Shown: positions 43,961-52,131, counted from the stretch's first letter. The stretch: 64,000 nucleotides of DNA from Falsiruegeria litorea R37 (GCF_900172225.1 NZ_FWFO01000002.1:186001-250000), one strand, 5' to 3'. Notes: generated by a model from the letters alone, not told the origin. Translations and numbers: made by a program.

Positions 43961-44019
43961 GCGCGGGGGCGGCGGCCATATGGGCAGGCACCCCGCCCAT
44001 ATGGCCGCCGCCCCCGCGC
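43961..44019. terminator. Perfect 25-bp inverted repeat between convergent genes
   Basis: GCGCGGGGGCGGCGGCCATA plus TGGGC is matched without mismatch by its reverse complement across a 9-nt loop (43986-43994). It lies between the metR-like and oxidoreductase gene ends and would form a very stable hairpin on either strand. There is no U tract, so it may end transcripts by RNA stability or act as a structural element. Confidence 0.6.
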
Positions 44020-44039
44020 GGTTCCGTTATACGGATCTG

Positions 44040-45080
44040 TCAGATTACTTTGACGATCTGTTTGCCCATGTTGCCACCGCCCAGCATCGACATGAAGGCG
44101 GTTGGGGCGTTTTCGAGCCCTTCTGCGATATCTTCGATATAACGCAGTTCGCCGCTGGCAACTTTGGGCGCAACTTCAGTCAGGAAGGCGGGGTAGCGGT
44201 CAAAGTGGTTCGAGATGATGAAGCCGTTCACGCTCAGGAAGTTGACCAGAATATTGCGCCACAGCCCGGGTGCAGTGAGACCTGCATCCCGTGCGCCCGC
44301 ACCCAAACCGCCTGCGTTGTACCAGCTGATCATGCCGCAGATCGGAATGCGGCCATGGGGGTTCATCACCGGCATCACCGCTTCAAGTACCTTGCCGCCC
44401 ACGTTTTCGAAATAGATGTCGACGCCATCGGGGCAGGCCTCTCTCAAATCAGCGCGCAGTGATTTGGCATCCGGGTAGGCGCGATGATCAAGGCAGGCGT
44501 CAAAGCCGAAGGTCTCGGTTGCAAGCCTGCACTTGTCGGCGCCCCCTGCGATGCCCACGGTGCGCAGCCCCGCCAGTCGCGCGACCTGGCCCACCATCGA
44601 CCCCACCGGCCCGGTGGCCGCAGCGACAACCAGTGTCTCTCCGGCCTTGGGTCGCCCCAATTCGGTCAGGCCATACCAACCGGTGAAACCGGGCATGCCC
44701 AGAACTCCGAGCGCTGTTGTGATCGGCATCTGGGTCGGATCGATCTTGCGCAGCATATTGGCAGGTTGCACGCCATGGGTGGTCCAGCCGAACATGCCAA
44801 AGGCGAAGTCTCCGGGGGCAAAATGCGGGCTGTTCGAGGCGAGGACTTCGCCCACGCCGCCAGCTTCCATCGTGCCGCCGATGGGTACGGGCGCGGCATA
44901 GGATTTGGCGTCGTCCATCCGACCCCGCATGTAAGGGTCAAGCGACATGTAATGCACACGGACCAGCACCTCTCCGTCGCCGGGGGTCGGGATCGGTGCG
45001 TTTTCATAGCTGAAATTCGCGGCTTCAGGCGCGCCGGTGGGGCGGCTGGCCAGGGCCACGCGGTACATCTGTTCGGTCAT
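44040..45080 (-). CDS. NADP-dependent medium-chain oxidoreductase (LTB4 dehydrogenase-like)
   Basis: The 346-residue zinc-independent MDR-family enzyme resembles leukotriene B4 12-hydroxydehydrogenase/curcumin reductase-like proteins. It has VRVHYMSLDPYMRGRMDD, FAFGMFGWTTHGVQPA, the nucleotide-binding AAATGPVGSMVGQVARLAG and ENVGGKVLEAVMPVMNPHGR. It probably reduces double bonds of enones. The start at 45080 has GGGAGGAG upstream; the longer frame does not. Confidence 0.9.
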   Translation of the reverse strand: MTEQMYRVALASRPTGAPEAANFSYENAPIPTPGDGEVLVRVHYMSLDPYMRGRMDDAKSYAAPVPIGGTMEAGGVGEVLASNSPHFAPGDFAFGMFGWTTHGVQPANMLRKIDPTQMPITTALGVLGMPGFTGWYGLTELGRPKAGETLVVAAATGPVGSMVGQVARLAGLRTVGIAGGADKCRLATETFGFDACLDHRAYPDAKSLRADLREACPDGVDIYFENVGGKVLEAVMPVMNPHGRIPICGMISWYNAGGLGAGARDAGLTAPGLWRNILVNFLSVNGFIISNHFDRYPAFLTEVAPKVASGELRYIEDIAEGLENAPTAFMSMLGGGNMGKQIVKVI

Positions 45081-45256
45081 TTTCGGTCTCCTCCCTGTTG
45101 CAGGGCAGGTTAGGGGACTGCACGCACAAGGCAAGGCGGCGCGGCGTATAACGCGACGATAAGCAAAAGTACGGGGGCAGCCATGCAAAAGCTGCCTCTT
45201 GGCAAGTGGGCCTTGTCCAAGTATACGCGCGATCTGACCGAACAGGAGCCCACCCG

Positions 45257-46042
45257 ATGATTGGCAGTGCAAACCTCAACATCATGCAAAAGGCCGCGCG
45301 CAAAGCAGGCCGTTCCCTTGTGAAAGACTTTCGCGAGGTTGAAAACCTGCAGGTGTCGATGAAAGGCGCCGGGGACTTTGTCTCCAAGGCAGACATCGCG
45401 GCCGAGGCGATCCTGAAAGAAGAACTGCTGGGCGCGCGCCCGACTTATGGCTGGATTGCCGAAGAGGGCGGTGAGATCGAGGGCGAAGACCCAACCCGCC
45501 GCTGGATCGTGGATCCGCTGGATGGTACCACCAACTTCTTGCACGGTCTGCCGCATTGGGCGATTTCGATTGCACTGGAACACAAAGGCAAGATCGTGGC
45601 GGGCGTGATCTATGACGCGGCCAAGGACGAAATGTTCTTTGCCGAAAAGGGCGCAGGCGCCTGGATGAACGAAAGCCGCATCCGCGTGTCGGGCCGTCAT
45701 CGCATGATCGAATCGATCTTTGCCACCGGCCTGCCGTTTGGTGGGCGCTCTGATCTGCCAGCGACCTTGCAGGATCTGGCGCGTCTGATGCCGACCTGCG
45801 CCGGTGTGCGCCGCTGGGGGTCTGCCGCTTTGGACATGGCGTATGTGGCTGCTGGCCGCTACGAAGGCTTCTGGGAGCGTCGTCTGAACGCCTGGGACAT
45901 GGCCGCAGGTATCATCATCGTCAAAGAAGCAGGCGGTTTTGCGCAAGCCATCGACCCCGAAGGGCACATCCTGTCGGATGGCGAAGTGATCTGTGCCAAT
46001 GAGCCGATCTTTGAAACCTTTGCCAAGGTGATCCGCGGCTGA
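45257..46042 (+). CDS. suhB: Inositol monophosphatase family protein
   Basis: The 261-residue Mg-dependent phosphatase has GAGDFVSKADIAAEAILKEE, the metal-binding RRWIVDPLDGTTNFLHGLPH (D86 and D89) and the C-terminal ERRLNAWDMAAGIIIVKEAG. It hydrolyses inositol-1-phosphate and, as SuhB, also affects rRNA transcription. The ATG at 45257 has AACAGGAG upstream. It ends with a strong terminator. Confidence 0.93.
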   Translation: MIGSANLNIMQKAARKAGRSLVKDFREVENLQVSMKGAGDFVSKADIAAEAILKEELLGARPTYGWIAEEGGEIEGEDPTRRWIVDPLDGTTNFLHGLPHWAISIALEHKGKIVAGVIYDAAKDEMFFAEKGAGAWMNESRIRVSGRHRMIESIFATGLPFGGRSDLPATLQDLARLMPTCAGVRRWGSAALDMAYVAAGRYEGFWERRLNAWDMAAGIIIVKEAGGFAQAIDPEGHILSDGEVICANEPIFETFAKVIRG

Positions 46043-46073
46043 GGTTTGGTCCGGTCGCATTCGGGATGAATAG

Positions 46074-46099
46074 AAGGAGCCGTAGGGCTCCTTTTTTAT
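46074..46099 (+). terminator. Rho-independent terminator of suhB
   Basis: AAGGAGCC-GTAG-GGCTCCTT forms an 8-bp stem with a 4-nt loop, followed by TTTTATTT. It lies 31 bp past the suhB stop and overlaps the end of the convergent GFA gene. Confidence 0.93.
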
Positions 46100-46470
46100 T
46101 TGGCCCGGTCAGAGGGATGATTAACGCCATCGTGCCAGGGGATCGGGTCGTGGTCACGCGGATTGACGTTCTGAATACAGCCCAGGTTCACGCCGCATTC
46201 TGACGGGTCCAAACGACGTTGATGGTGGGTATAGATGCCGCAGATCTTGCAGAAATGGTGCTTTGCTGTGCCCGTTCCCCAAGTGTAGAGCGTCAGGTTC
46301 TCGACCCCTTTGGTTACACGCAGGCTGGCAGCGATGGCGGTGACGGCTGCGGCCCCCCGGCGGCGGCAAAAAGAGCAGTCGCAGCGGGCAGCAGAAGCGA
46401 GGCCTTGGGGGAATTCGGCCTCAAGCTTGACTGCGCCGCAATGACAGCTGGCGGTCAGAGTTTCGGTCAT
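46096..46470 (-). CDS. GFA/CENP-V-type zinc-binding protein
   Basis: The 124-residue protein has the glutathione-dependent formaldehyde-activating (GFA) domain. The Zn ligands are seen as CHCG (residues 9-12), CDCSFC (30-35) and FCKICGIYTHH with a nearby Cys. Members may bind glutathione adducts, but no formaldehyde dehydrogenase gene adjoins, so the substrate is unknown. Its start overlaps the rhomboid stop by 4 bp (ATGA), so it is translationally coupled. Confidence 0.9.
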   Translation of the reverse strand: MTETLTASCHCGAVKLEAEFPQGLASAARCDCSFCRRRGAAAVTAIAASLRVTKGVENLTLYTWGTGTAKHHFCKICGIYTHHQRRLDPSECGVNLGCIQNVNPRDHDPIPWHDGVNHPSDRAK

Positions 46471-47210
46471 TTGCGGGGGACCTTTGGAATACGGGAGGTG
46501 GAAAAGCGATACTCATGCTCGGGGTGGGGCGGGTGGCCGTGGGTGCGGTCCCAGAAGGCGACACCGCCGCGTTTGATCCAAAGTGGTATGCTCAGCACGA
46601 GGCCCACGAAAAAGCCGCCTGCGTGCGCCCAATAAGCGACGCCGCCTTCGTCCGGGTTTGATCCAATGCCGCCCAGGAACTGCATCCCAAGCCAGACGCC
46701 CAGCATGACAAAGGCAGGGATCGAAAAAACTCTGAAATAGATGATCAAGATCAGCAGAATATCTACGCGAGCCTTGGGAAAGAGCAGCAGATACCCCCCC
46801 ATGACGCCTGCAATGGCCCCAGATGCACCGACCAGTGGAACCGTGGATGAGGGGGAGACCACCACATGCAGCAAAGAAGCGCCCACGCCGCTGATCAGAT
46901 AGAAGATCAGAAAGGGGATATGCCCCATCTCATCTTCCATATTGTCGCCAAAGATCCACAAAAACAGCATGTTGCCCGCCAGATGCATCCAGCCGCCGTG
47001 CAAGAACATCGAGCTGATTAGCGTCTCGGGTGCAAATCCGTCTGCCGTGCGGGCCGGGATCAGGGCCCAATCAAAGAAGAACCTATTGATCTGTGGGGCG
47101 TCGTTCAGGATGCCGACATAGCTGAGGAAGATCACGATATTGATCGCCATAAGCGCATAGACGACATAGGGCGTGCGCCCGGACGGGTTGTGGTCGCGGA
47201 TGGGTAACAT
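46467..47210 (-). CDS. Rhomboid-family intramembrane serine protease
   Basis: The 247-residue protein has six or seven membrane helices. It carries the HLAGNM motif of TM2 (H76, N80), the nucleophile Ser130 in VPLVGASGAIAGVMGGYLL and the partner His196 in VAYWAHAGGFFVGL, so the catalytic dyad is intact. Such proteases cleave membrane anchors of other proteins. The start at 47210 is preferred because the N-terminus MLPIRDHNPSG is typical; an in-frame upstream TTG is weaker. It is followed by the GFA gene. Confidence 0.9.
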   Translation of the reverse strand: MLPIRDHNPSGRTPYVVYALMAINIVIFLSYVGILNDAPQINRFFFDWALIPARTADGFAPETLISSMFLHGGWMHLAGNMLFLWIFGDNMEDEMGHIPFLIFYLISGVGASLLHVVVSPSSTVPLVGASGAIAGVMGGYLLLFPKARVDILLILIIYFRVFSIPAFVMLGVWLGMQFLGGIGSNPDEGGVAYWAHAGGFFVGLVLSIPLWIKRGGVAFWDRTHGHPPHPEHEYRFSTSRIPKVPRK

Positions 47211-47246
47211 GAGGCCGACGCTGAGCCCAAAGCCGCTCAGCGTCAA

Positions 47247-47563
47247 GAGCGGTTAAGCCGCGTGCCTCAGAAGAGCTGCATTTCCTCGGGGGCCGGTGCC
47301 GTCGGCACAGGTGAAACGTATCGGCTGATACATGAGTATGATCTGATCCCGAGAAACGACCGGACGCGGTTGATAGCACACTGTCCCGCAGTTTCGATTT
47401 GGACAGGTGCAATGGAATTTCGTCCAGGATGCGCCTGTTTTGCCTGATATCTTGCCCAATAAGAACCGCCTCGATTTCGATCAGCGATGGATGAGAGTAT
47501 GAAACCCTGAGCTTGGTGACGCTCGAAAATGTGAATTGACCTTATCCGGAATTGTAGCAGCCT
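47247..47563. other. Intergenic region between rhomboid and TPR genes
   Basis: This divergent gap of about 315 bp holds no credible gene. Two overlapping open frames (47262-47447 on the plus strand, 47267-47656 on the minus strand) have no start context, signal or domain. A near-perfect inverted repeat of GCCGCTC with GAGCGG (about 47230-47255) marks the left end. The rest presumably contains promoters for both genes. Confidence 0.4.
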
Positions 47564-48136
47564 ATGGTCATGCGACATTTTTTGCACCTTTCGACCGCGC
47601 TGTGCTTGATTGCAGCTCCTGTATGGGCGGATAGATGCCCGCAAGCACCGGATCACTCGGAAGCTCTGACTGCGTTGATGTCAGAAATACAAGCCGCCAG
47701 AACCGAGCAGGAGGCTCGGATTGTGTCCAACAAGATGTGGACTTATTGGGCCGACGCTCCAAACGAACAAGCGCAGTCGATTTTGGATCGTGGGATGGCA
47801 AAACGGGCAGCTTGGGATCTGCTTGGCGCACGCGAAGATTTTGATGCGCTGATTGCATACTGTCCGAAGTATGCCGAAGGGTACAACCAGCGCGCGTTTG
47901 TCCATTTCCTGAGCCAGAATTTCCAGGCCGCTCTGCTTGACTTAGACCAGGCGTTGGCGTTGTCACCTGATCACGTTGCGGCCCTCAGTGGGCGGGCGCT
48001 TTCCTTGTTGGGTTTGAACCGCATTGACGAAGCGCGCGAGACGTTGCAATCCGCACTAGAAATGAATCCCTGGCTTCCTGAGCGTGGGATGCTTGACGCA
48101 GGCGGGGCGCTTGCGCCAAAAGGTCAGGACATCTGA
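47564..48136 (+). CDS. Periplasmic TPR-repeat protein
   Basis: The 190-residue protein begins with a signal peptide (MVMRHFLHLSTALCLIAAPV, then WA). The mature part has tetratricopeptide repeats, best seen as AYCPKYAEGYNQRAFVHFLS, QNFQAALLDLDQALALSPDH and LLGLNRIDEARETLQSALEM. It probably serves as a protein-binding module in the periplasm; the partner is unknown. The second ATG (47570) is an alternative start. Confidence 0.82.
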   Translation: MVMRHFLHLSTALCLIAAPVWADRCPQAPDHSEALTALMSEIQAARTEQEARIVSNKMWTYWADAPNEQAQSILDRGMAKRAAWDLLGAREDFDALIAYCPKYAEGYNQRAFVHFLSQNFQAALLDLDQALALSPDHVAALSGRALSLLGLNRIDEARETLQSALEMNPWLPERGMLDAGGALAPKGQDI

Positions 48137-48240
48137 TGAAAATCATATATGTTTGACCAATTGGACAAAAAATTGTGAAAAATCCGAGTTATCAGATTGA
48201 GGTCACGCCACAGCCCGTCTAGAGCTAAAGGTGCCGGTGT

Positions 48241-48325
48241 GCGGGCGTGATGGAATGGTAGACATATCGGACTTAAAATCCGAAGGCCTTAGGCCGTGTG
48301 GGTTCGAGTCCCACCGCCCGTACCA
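48241..48325 (+). tRNA. tRNA-Leu (anticodon UAA)
   Basis: The 85-nt gene has a GCGGGCG acceptor stem pairing with CGCCCGT (one G-U pair), a D loop of the GGTAGACA type, an anticodon arm TCGGA-CTTAAAA-TCCGA giving UAA, a long variable arm GGCCTTAGGCC and the T loop GGTTCGAGTCCC. A CCA end is encoded at 48323-48325. Confidence 0.96.
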
Positions 48326-48461
48326 GCAAAACTTCTTGAACCATGTAAGTATATTGCAAGGTCAGAACCTTTGACCGGGTGTGAAGTTGTTGGTCGGTGG
48401 ACTCTACACTTGCAAGAAGTTGCATGTTATCTTCTGGCCAAAGCTTATCAGGAGAGAACAA

Positions 48462-48854
48462 ATGGCGTTGACGGTGCAACAGATGATGGCTGCGGCAAAT
48501 GCAGTGGTCGAGCGGATTGACGGAAAGAAAGCACAAGATCTGGTGGCCGAAGGGGCGCTTTTGTTGGATGTGCGCGACGGGCTTGAATTGGAAAATGCAG
48601 GGCGAGCGCAGGGTTCGCACCACGTCTCGCGCGGGATGCTGGAGTTCCGAGCAGATGCGGCAACGCAGTTCCACGATCCAGAGTTGCGCAAGGACCGTGT
48701 GATCGTCATTCATTGCGCCAGCGGCGGGCGCGCGGCTCTGGCAGGTAAGCTGCTCAAGGATATGGGGTACCAGAGCGTCTACAACGTTGGTGGGCTTTCG
48801 GATTGGCAGGCCTCAGGCGGAGCCATGGTTGAACCGGCAGATCCGGGTATGTGA
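48462..48854 (+). CDS. Rhodanese-like domain protein
   Basis: The 130-residue single-domain rhodanese has ALLLDVRDGLELENAGRAQG and the catalytic loop IVIHCASGGRAAL (Cys85), then YQSVYNVGGLSDWQASGG. It would transfer or bind sulfane sulfur in the cytoplasm. A CAGGAGAG ribosome binding site sets the ATG at 48462. The gene follows the tRNA-Leu gene by 136 bp and has its own promoter space. Confidence 0.92.
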   Translation: MALTVQQMMAAANAVVERIDGKKAQDLVAEGALLLDVRDGLELENAGRAQGSHHVSRGMLEFRADAATQFHDPELRKDRVIVIHCASGGRAALAGKLLKDMGYQSVYNVGGLSDWQASGGAMVEPADPGM

Positions 48855-48926
48855 CACAGATCAAGGTGTCGCGTTTCAAGGCGGGCTAGAGCTTGGGCAA
48901 CCTATTCAATTCAGGAGGCCCAGCCC

Positions 48927-49109
48927 ATGTTCCGCCTTGCATCCATGCTTTATGCTCTTGTTGCCACAGCTATTTCCGGGACCGCGGTGATCGCGGTTCT
49001 GTCTGCAGGAATGGTGACAGTGCCTGCGATTGTGGGGGCGGCTGCCATAGGTGCTGTCGTTGCGGCGCCGGCGTCCTGGTTGATCGCCAAACGGCTTTAC
49101 CAGAACTGA
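48927..49109 (+). CDS. Small inner-membrane protein (two helices)
   Basis: The 60-residue protein is almost wholly hydrophobic: residues about 3-27 (LASMLYALVATAISGTAVIA) and 30-52 (VTVPAIVGAAAIGAVVAAPA) form two membrane helices, ending RLYQN. Ribosome binding site AGGAGGC lies upstream. I recall that homologues in Rhodobacterales are often named CTP synthetase in databases; nothing in this sequence supports that enzyme. Its function is unknown. Confidence 0.75.
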   Translation: MFRLASMLYALVATAISGTAVIAVLSAGMVTVPAIVGAAAIGAVVAAPASWLIAKRLYQN

Positions 49110-49113
49110 CGCT

Positions 49114-49872
49114 TCAGGCGTTCAGGAATAGCCGCGCGGCCGCCTCGAACTCGCGCGGCTTTTCTGCGTGGAGCCAGTGGCCAGCGCCTGGGATTTTGGC
49201 AAACCGGGCCTGTGGGAACAGCGCCTTGATTCGTTCTCGGTGCTCGGGCAGCACATAGTCCGACGCCGCGCCCGACAGAAACAGCGTCGGGCCGGGCCAC
49301 GACGTGGAGACATCCGGAAAGCCCATGATGTTGGGCATCTGATCGGCCAGCGCGTCCAGGTTCAGCTTCCACCCCTTGTTGGGGATATCGAGCGATTGGG
49401 TGAAAAAGCTCTGGAGCGCTTTTTCCACACCCAGTTCTGCCAACTGCGCCTCTGCATCCGAGCGACGCTCGACCCGGTCCATGTCTACGGCGCGCATGGC
49501 TTCAATGAATTGGATCTGTGTGTGGGTATAGGCCACTGGTGCGATATCGGCGACGATCAGCTTGTTCACGGCCGCGGGATGCGTCAGCGCCAAAGTCATC
49601 GCCGACTTGCCGCCCATCGAATGTCCGATGACGTCTGCCGTCCCGCCAAATTCACCGATCACCTCGGCCAGGTCACCGGCCAACGCGGGGTAATCATGCA
49701 CCGCCTTGCGTGGGCTGCTGCCATGGTTGCGCATGTCCACGGCGATCACCTGCCGTTCATCCGACAGGCGCTTTGCGATGACGCCCCAATTGCGGCCCGA
49801 GCCGTAAAGGCCATGAGCAATGACAAGGGGCGGGCGGTCGGTCGGGGTGCCGTGGGTGATCCAGTTCAACAT
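49114..49872 (-). CDS. Alpha/beta-fold hydrolase (YbfF-like)
   Basis: The 252-residue hydrolase has LVIAHGLYGSGRNWGVIAKR, VDMRNHGSSP, the nucleophile elbow DVIGHSMGGKSAMTLAL and a C-terminal PGAGHWLHAEKP with the catalytic His. This pattern is that of YbfF-type esterases with small acyl-ester or thioester substrates. The start at 49872 has CGGAG upstream. The gene converges with the small membrane protein gene, 4 bp apart. Confidence 0.9.
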   Translation of the reverse strand: MLNWITHGTPTDRPPLVIAHGLYGSGRNWGVIAKRLSDERQVIAVDMRNHGSSPRKAVHDYPALAGDLAEVIGEFGGTADVIGHSMGGKSAMTLALTHPAAVNKLIVADIAPVAYTHTQIQFIEAMRAVDMDRVERRSDAEAQLAELGVEKALQSFFTQSLDIPNKGWKLNLDALADQMPNIMGFPDVSTSWPGPTLFLSGAASDYVLPEHRERIKALFPQARFAKIPGAGHWLHAEKPREFEAAARLFLNA

Positions 49873-49959
49873 GCTCCGGTGATACCCGCAGGGCGCCTCC
49901 GCGACCACCCCCATTGAGGCCGCCTCTAAGGCAGGGTAGGGTGCCCGCCGGAGGCCAAT

Positions 49960-50334
49960 ATGTCAGAACCCATTGCCGTTCAGGATCAGATCGCGGAAAC
50001 CGTCGCCCTGCTCAGGGCGCAATTGGGCGTAAGCGGTAAGGACTTGAGCAAGGCCCTGCGCAAAGCACGTCACCGTTTGCCGCGACGGATCTATCGCCAG
50101 GCCACCAAACTGGCGAAAGTCGAAGGGATGGCAACCCACCCGAAACTGCGCCTGACGCTGGATACACCCGCCTTGGCAAAAGCCGCGCGTGAGGTTCAAG
50201 AGCATCTGCGCAACATCGACGTCGCGGATCGTCGCAAAGGGTGGTGGTTGGGTGCCTTTGGCGCTCTGGCATTCAACATCCTGCTGTTCGGAGCGCTGTT
50301 GATCATGCTCCTGATGTGGCGCGACTTGATCTAA
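49960..50334 (+). CDS. Membrane-anchored protein of unknown function
   Basis: The 124-residue protein has a charged, helical N-terminal cytoplasmic part (DQIAETVALLRAQLGVSGKD, with many Lys/Arg) and one C-terminal membrane helix (WLGAFGALAFNILLFGALLI, then MLLMWRDLI). It is probably a tail-anchored inner-membrane protein. CGGAGG lies 13 bp upstream of the ATG. No family is recognised. It diverges from the alpha/beta hydrolase gene and precedes the TetR gene on the same strand. Confidence 0.7.
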   Translation: MSEPIAVQDQIAETVALLRAQLGVSGKDLSKALRKARHRLPRRIYRQATKLAKVEGMATHPKLRLTLDTPALAKAAREVQEHLRNIDVADRRKGWWLGAFGALAFNILLFGALLIMLLMWRDLI

Positions 50335-50379
50335 GTCGACCCCGGCGGACTTTCATTGCATGAGCGCCTGCGTTAATGG

Positions 50380-50392
50380 TGAACGCGGTTCA
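50380..50392. promoter_or_regulatory. TetR-type operator 1, TGAAC-N3-GTTCA
   Basis: TGAACGCGGTTCA, within a 15-bp perfect palindrome, lies 16 bp before the TetR ATG at 50409. The same box occurs three more times before the pspA-like gene, which supports autoregulation by the TetR protein. Confidence 0.75.
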
Positions 50393-50408
50393 CGAAACAG
50401 GGGTGCTC

Positions 50409-50999
50409 ATGTCGACCAAATCGGAACAGCGCAAGGCGGTGCTGCGGGAAAAGCTTGTTCACTCGGCCAAGGCACGGATCGAACGGGATGGCATGGCGGC
50501 GCTGCGGGCGCGTGATCTGGCCAAGGATGCGGGCTGTGCCGTCGGGGCCATCTACAACGCCTTCGAGGATCTCAATGACATTGTCATGGCGGTCAATGGC
50601 CTGACCTTTCAGGCCTTGGGGGAAACAGTGCGCGGCTCGTTCGATGGGACCGAACCTCCGGTGGATCGCCTGATTCTGATGAGCCACGCCTACTTGGGCT
50701 TTGCAGTGGACCACACCAACCTGTGGCGGGCGCTGTTTGATCTGGACATGTCCGAGGATGGCCGGGTGCCTGCCTGGTATCGCGCGGCTCTGGGTGATCT
50801 CTTCGCCAATATCTCGCGTCCCCTGTCCGAGCTGTTTCCCGAAATGGCCGAACAGGAACTGTCCCTGATGACCCGCGCGATGTTCTCGTCGGTGCATGGG
50901 ATTGTCCTCTTGGGCCTGCAGAATCGCATCTCGGGCGTACCTCCGGAACAGATCGAACAGATGATCGCCGCTGTTTTGCGCCGAATTGGAAACGAATAG
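50409..50999 (+). CDS. TetR-family transcriptional repressor
   Basis: The 196-residue protein has the N-terminal HTH (KLVHSAKARIERDGMAALRA, then RDLAKDAGCAVGAIYNAFED) and a C-terminal helical ligand domain. AGGGGTG before 50409 supports this start (MSTKSEQRK) over an upstream ATG at 50376, which lies within the operator. It is bracketed by TGAAC-N3-GTTCA boxes, one upstream of itself and three upstream of the pspA-like gene, so it probably represses both. The ligand is unknown; fatty acids or membrane-active compounds would fit the target. Confidence 0.88.
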   Translation: MSTKSEQRKAVLREKLVHSAKARIERDGMAALRARDLAKDAGCAVGAIYNAFEDLNDIVMAVNGLTFQALGETVRGSFDGTEPPVDRLILMSHAYLGFAVDHTNLWRALFDLDMSEDGRVPAWYRAALGDLFANISRPLSELFPEMAEQELSLMTRAMFSSVHGIVLLGLQNRISGVPPEQIEQMIAAVLRRIGNE

Positions 51000-51004
51000 T
51001 TTCG

Positions 51005-51075
51005 TGAACATCGTTCATAAAAGTTCTTGAACGACGTTCAGGAAATTGCTACATCCATTTTATGAACGATGTTCA
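51005..51075. promoter_or_regulatory. Three TetR-type operators TGAAC-N3-GTTCA before the pspA-like gene
   Basis: Boxes lie at 51005-51017 (TGAACATCGTTCA), 51028-51040 (TGAACGACGTTCA) and 51063-51075 (TGAACGATGTTCA). All half-sites are perfect. The last ends 18 bp before the ATG at 51094. Multiple spaced boxes suggest cooperative repression of this promoter. Confidence 0.8.
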
Positions 51076-51093
51076 CGATTTGGAGGATGCGAA

Positions 51094-51765
51094 ATGTTCA
51101 GAACTTTGAAGACTATGGTTGTGGGTGCAAATGCGCGGGCCGAGGAAAAACTGCGCGATGAATACTCGATCGAACTGATTGATCAGAAGATCCGCGAAGC
51201 GGCACAAAGCCTCAAGGCGGCCAAGCTGTCGCTGGCCAATCTGATCCAGCAGCAGCGCGCTGAGCAGCGCCAGTTGGATGGCCTGAAAGATCGGACCGAC
51301 GATCTGCTGACCCGCGCCAAAGAGGCGCTGAATGCAGGGCGCGAAGATTTGGCCCAAAGCGCGGCCCAGGCGGTGGCTGATCTGGAAAACGAAAGCGTGA
51401 CGCGTCAGCAGACGGTGGATCGCCTCGACATGCGCATCCTGCAGTTGCGCCAATCCATCGAGACCGCAAACCGCCGCCTGATCGACCTCAAGCAAGGGGC
51501 GCTGTCCGCCCGGGCCGTGCGCCGCGAGCAGGGGATGCAAAAGCGCCTGAACCGTCATCTTGGCGGCGACAGCCCGATGGATGAGGCGCAAGAGCTGATC
51601 GCAGGTGTTCTGCAGGCCCAGGACCCCTTTGAACAAAGCCAGATCCTGGCCGAGATCGACCAGGGGTTGGATCACACCAACATTGCCGCCCGGATGGAAG
51701 AGGCCGGGTTTGGCGAGAAAAACCGCTCGACCGCTGCTGACGTACTGGGCCGCCTAAAAGACTAA
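51094..51765 (+). CDS. PspA/IM30-family envelope stress protein
   Basis: The 223-residue protein is almost wholly alpha-helical with long coiled coils (residues about 20-160, including KIREAAQSLKAAKLSLANLI and VTRQQTVDRLDMRILQLRQS). It starts with MFRTLKTMVVGANARAEEKL, as PspA/IM30 proteins do. PspA-like proteins bind the inner membrane and form ESCRT-III-like assemblies under envelope stress. Here the usual PspF activator and PspB/C are absent; a TetR repressor and three operators replace them. TGGAGG sets the start. A YiaAB gene follows. Confidence 0.8.
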   Translation: MFRTLKTMVVGANARAEEKLRDEYSIELIDQKIREAAQSLKAAKLSLANLIQQQRAEQRQLDGLKDRTDDLLTRAKEALNAGREDLAQSAAQAVADLENESVTRQQTVDRLDMRILQLRQSIETANRRLIDLKQGALSARAVRREQGMQKRLNRHLGGDSPMDEAQELIAGVLQAQDPFEQSQILAEIDQGLDHTNIAARMEEAGFGEKNRSTAADVLGRLKD

Positions 51766-51835
51766 AACTGATCCAAAACTCGCCAGAATTGATGGCTAAT
51801 TCTCAACTCATTTGAAAAACCGGAGTACAAGTTCC

Positions 51836-52120
51836 ATGACTGATCGTAATGACAATGCACTGATTTTGATGCTGAACGGCGCAGGCGTGTTGATGGCCTA
51901 TGGCCTGCTGGGTGTATCACTGTGGCTTTCGACCGAAGTGCCGCTGGCCACCAAAGGCTACTGGGGTATGGGGATCCTGCTGCTGACGATCAGCCTGATC
52001 AACGTGGTGAAGTACCGCTTTGACCATCGTTCGTCCGAGGACCGCATTCGCCGCATTGAAGAGGCGCGCAATGAAAAGATGCTGGAAGAGGCGATCCTGG
52101 ACAGCAAAACGGACATCTGA
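51836..52120 (+). CDS. YiaAB-type two-helix membrane protein
   Basis: The 94-residue protein has two hydrophobic helices (residues about 8-30 and 43-58, with GAGVLMAYGLLGVSLWLS and GYWGMGILLLTISLINVV) and then a charged cytoplasmic tail (SSEDRIRRIEEARNEKMLEE), as in YiaA/YiaB two-helix domain proteins. CCGGAG precedes the ATG. It follows the pspA-like gene by 70 bp and is probably in the same TetR-controlled unit. Confidence 0.7.
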   Translation: MTDRNDNALILMLNGAGVLMAYGLLGVSLWLSTEVPLATKGYWGMGILLLTISLINVVKYRFDHRSSEDRIRRIEEARNEKMLEEAILDSKTDI

Positions 52121-52131
52121 TTAAGGGCGGT

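Noticed and set aside
47267-47656. A minus-strand frame of 129 codons upstream of the rhomboid gene
   Set aside because: It overlaps the signal-peptide end of the TPR gene on the other strand and has no family features.
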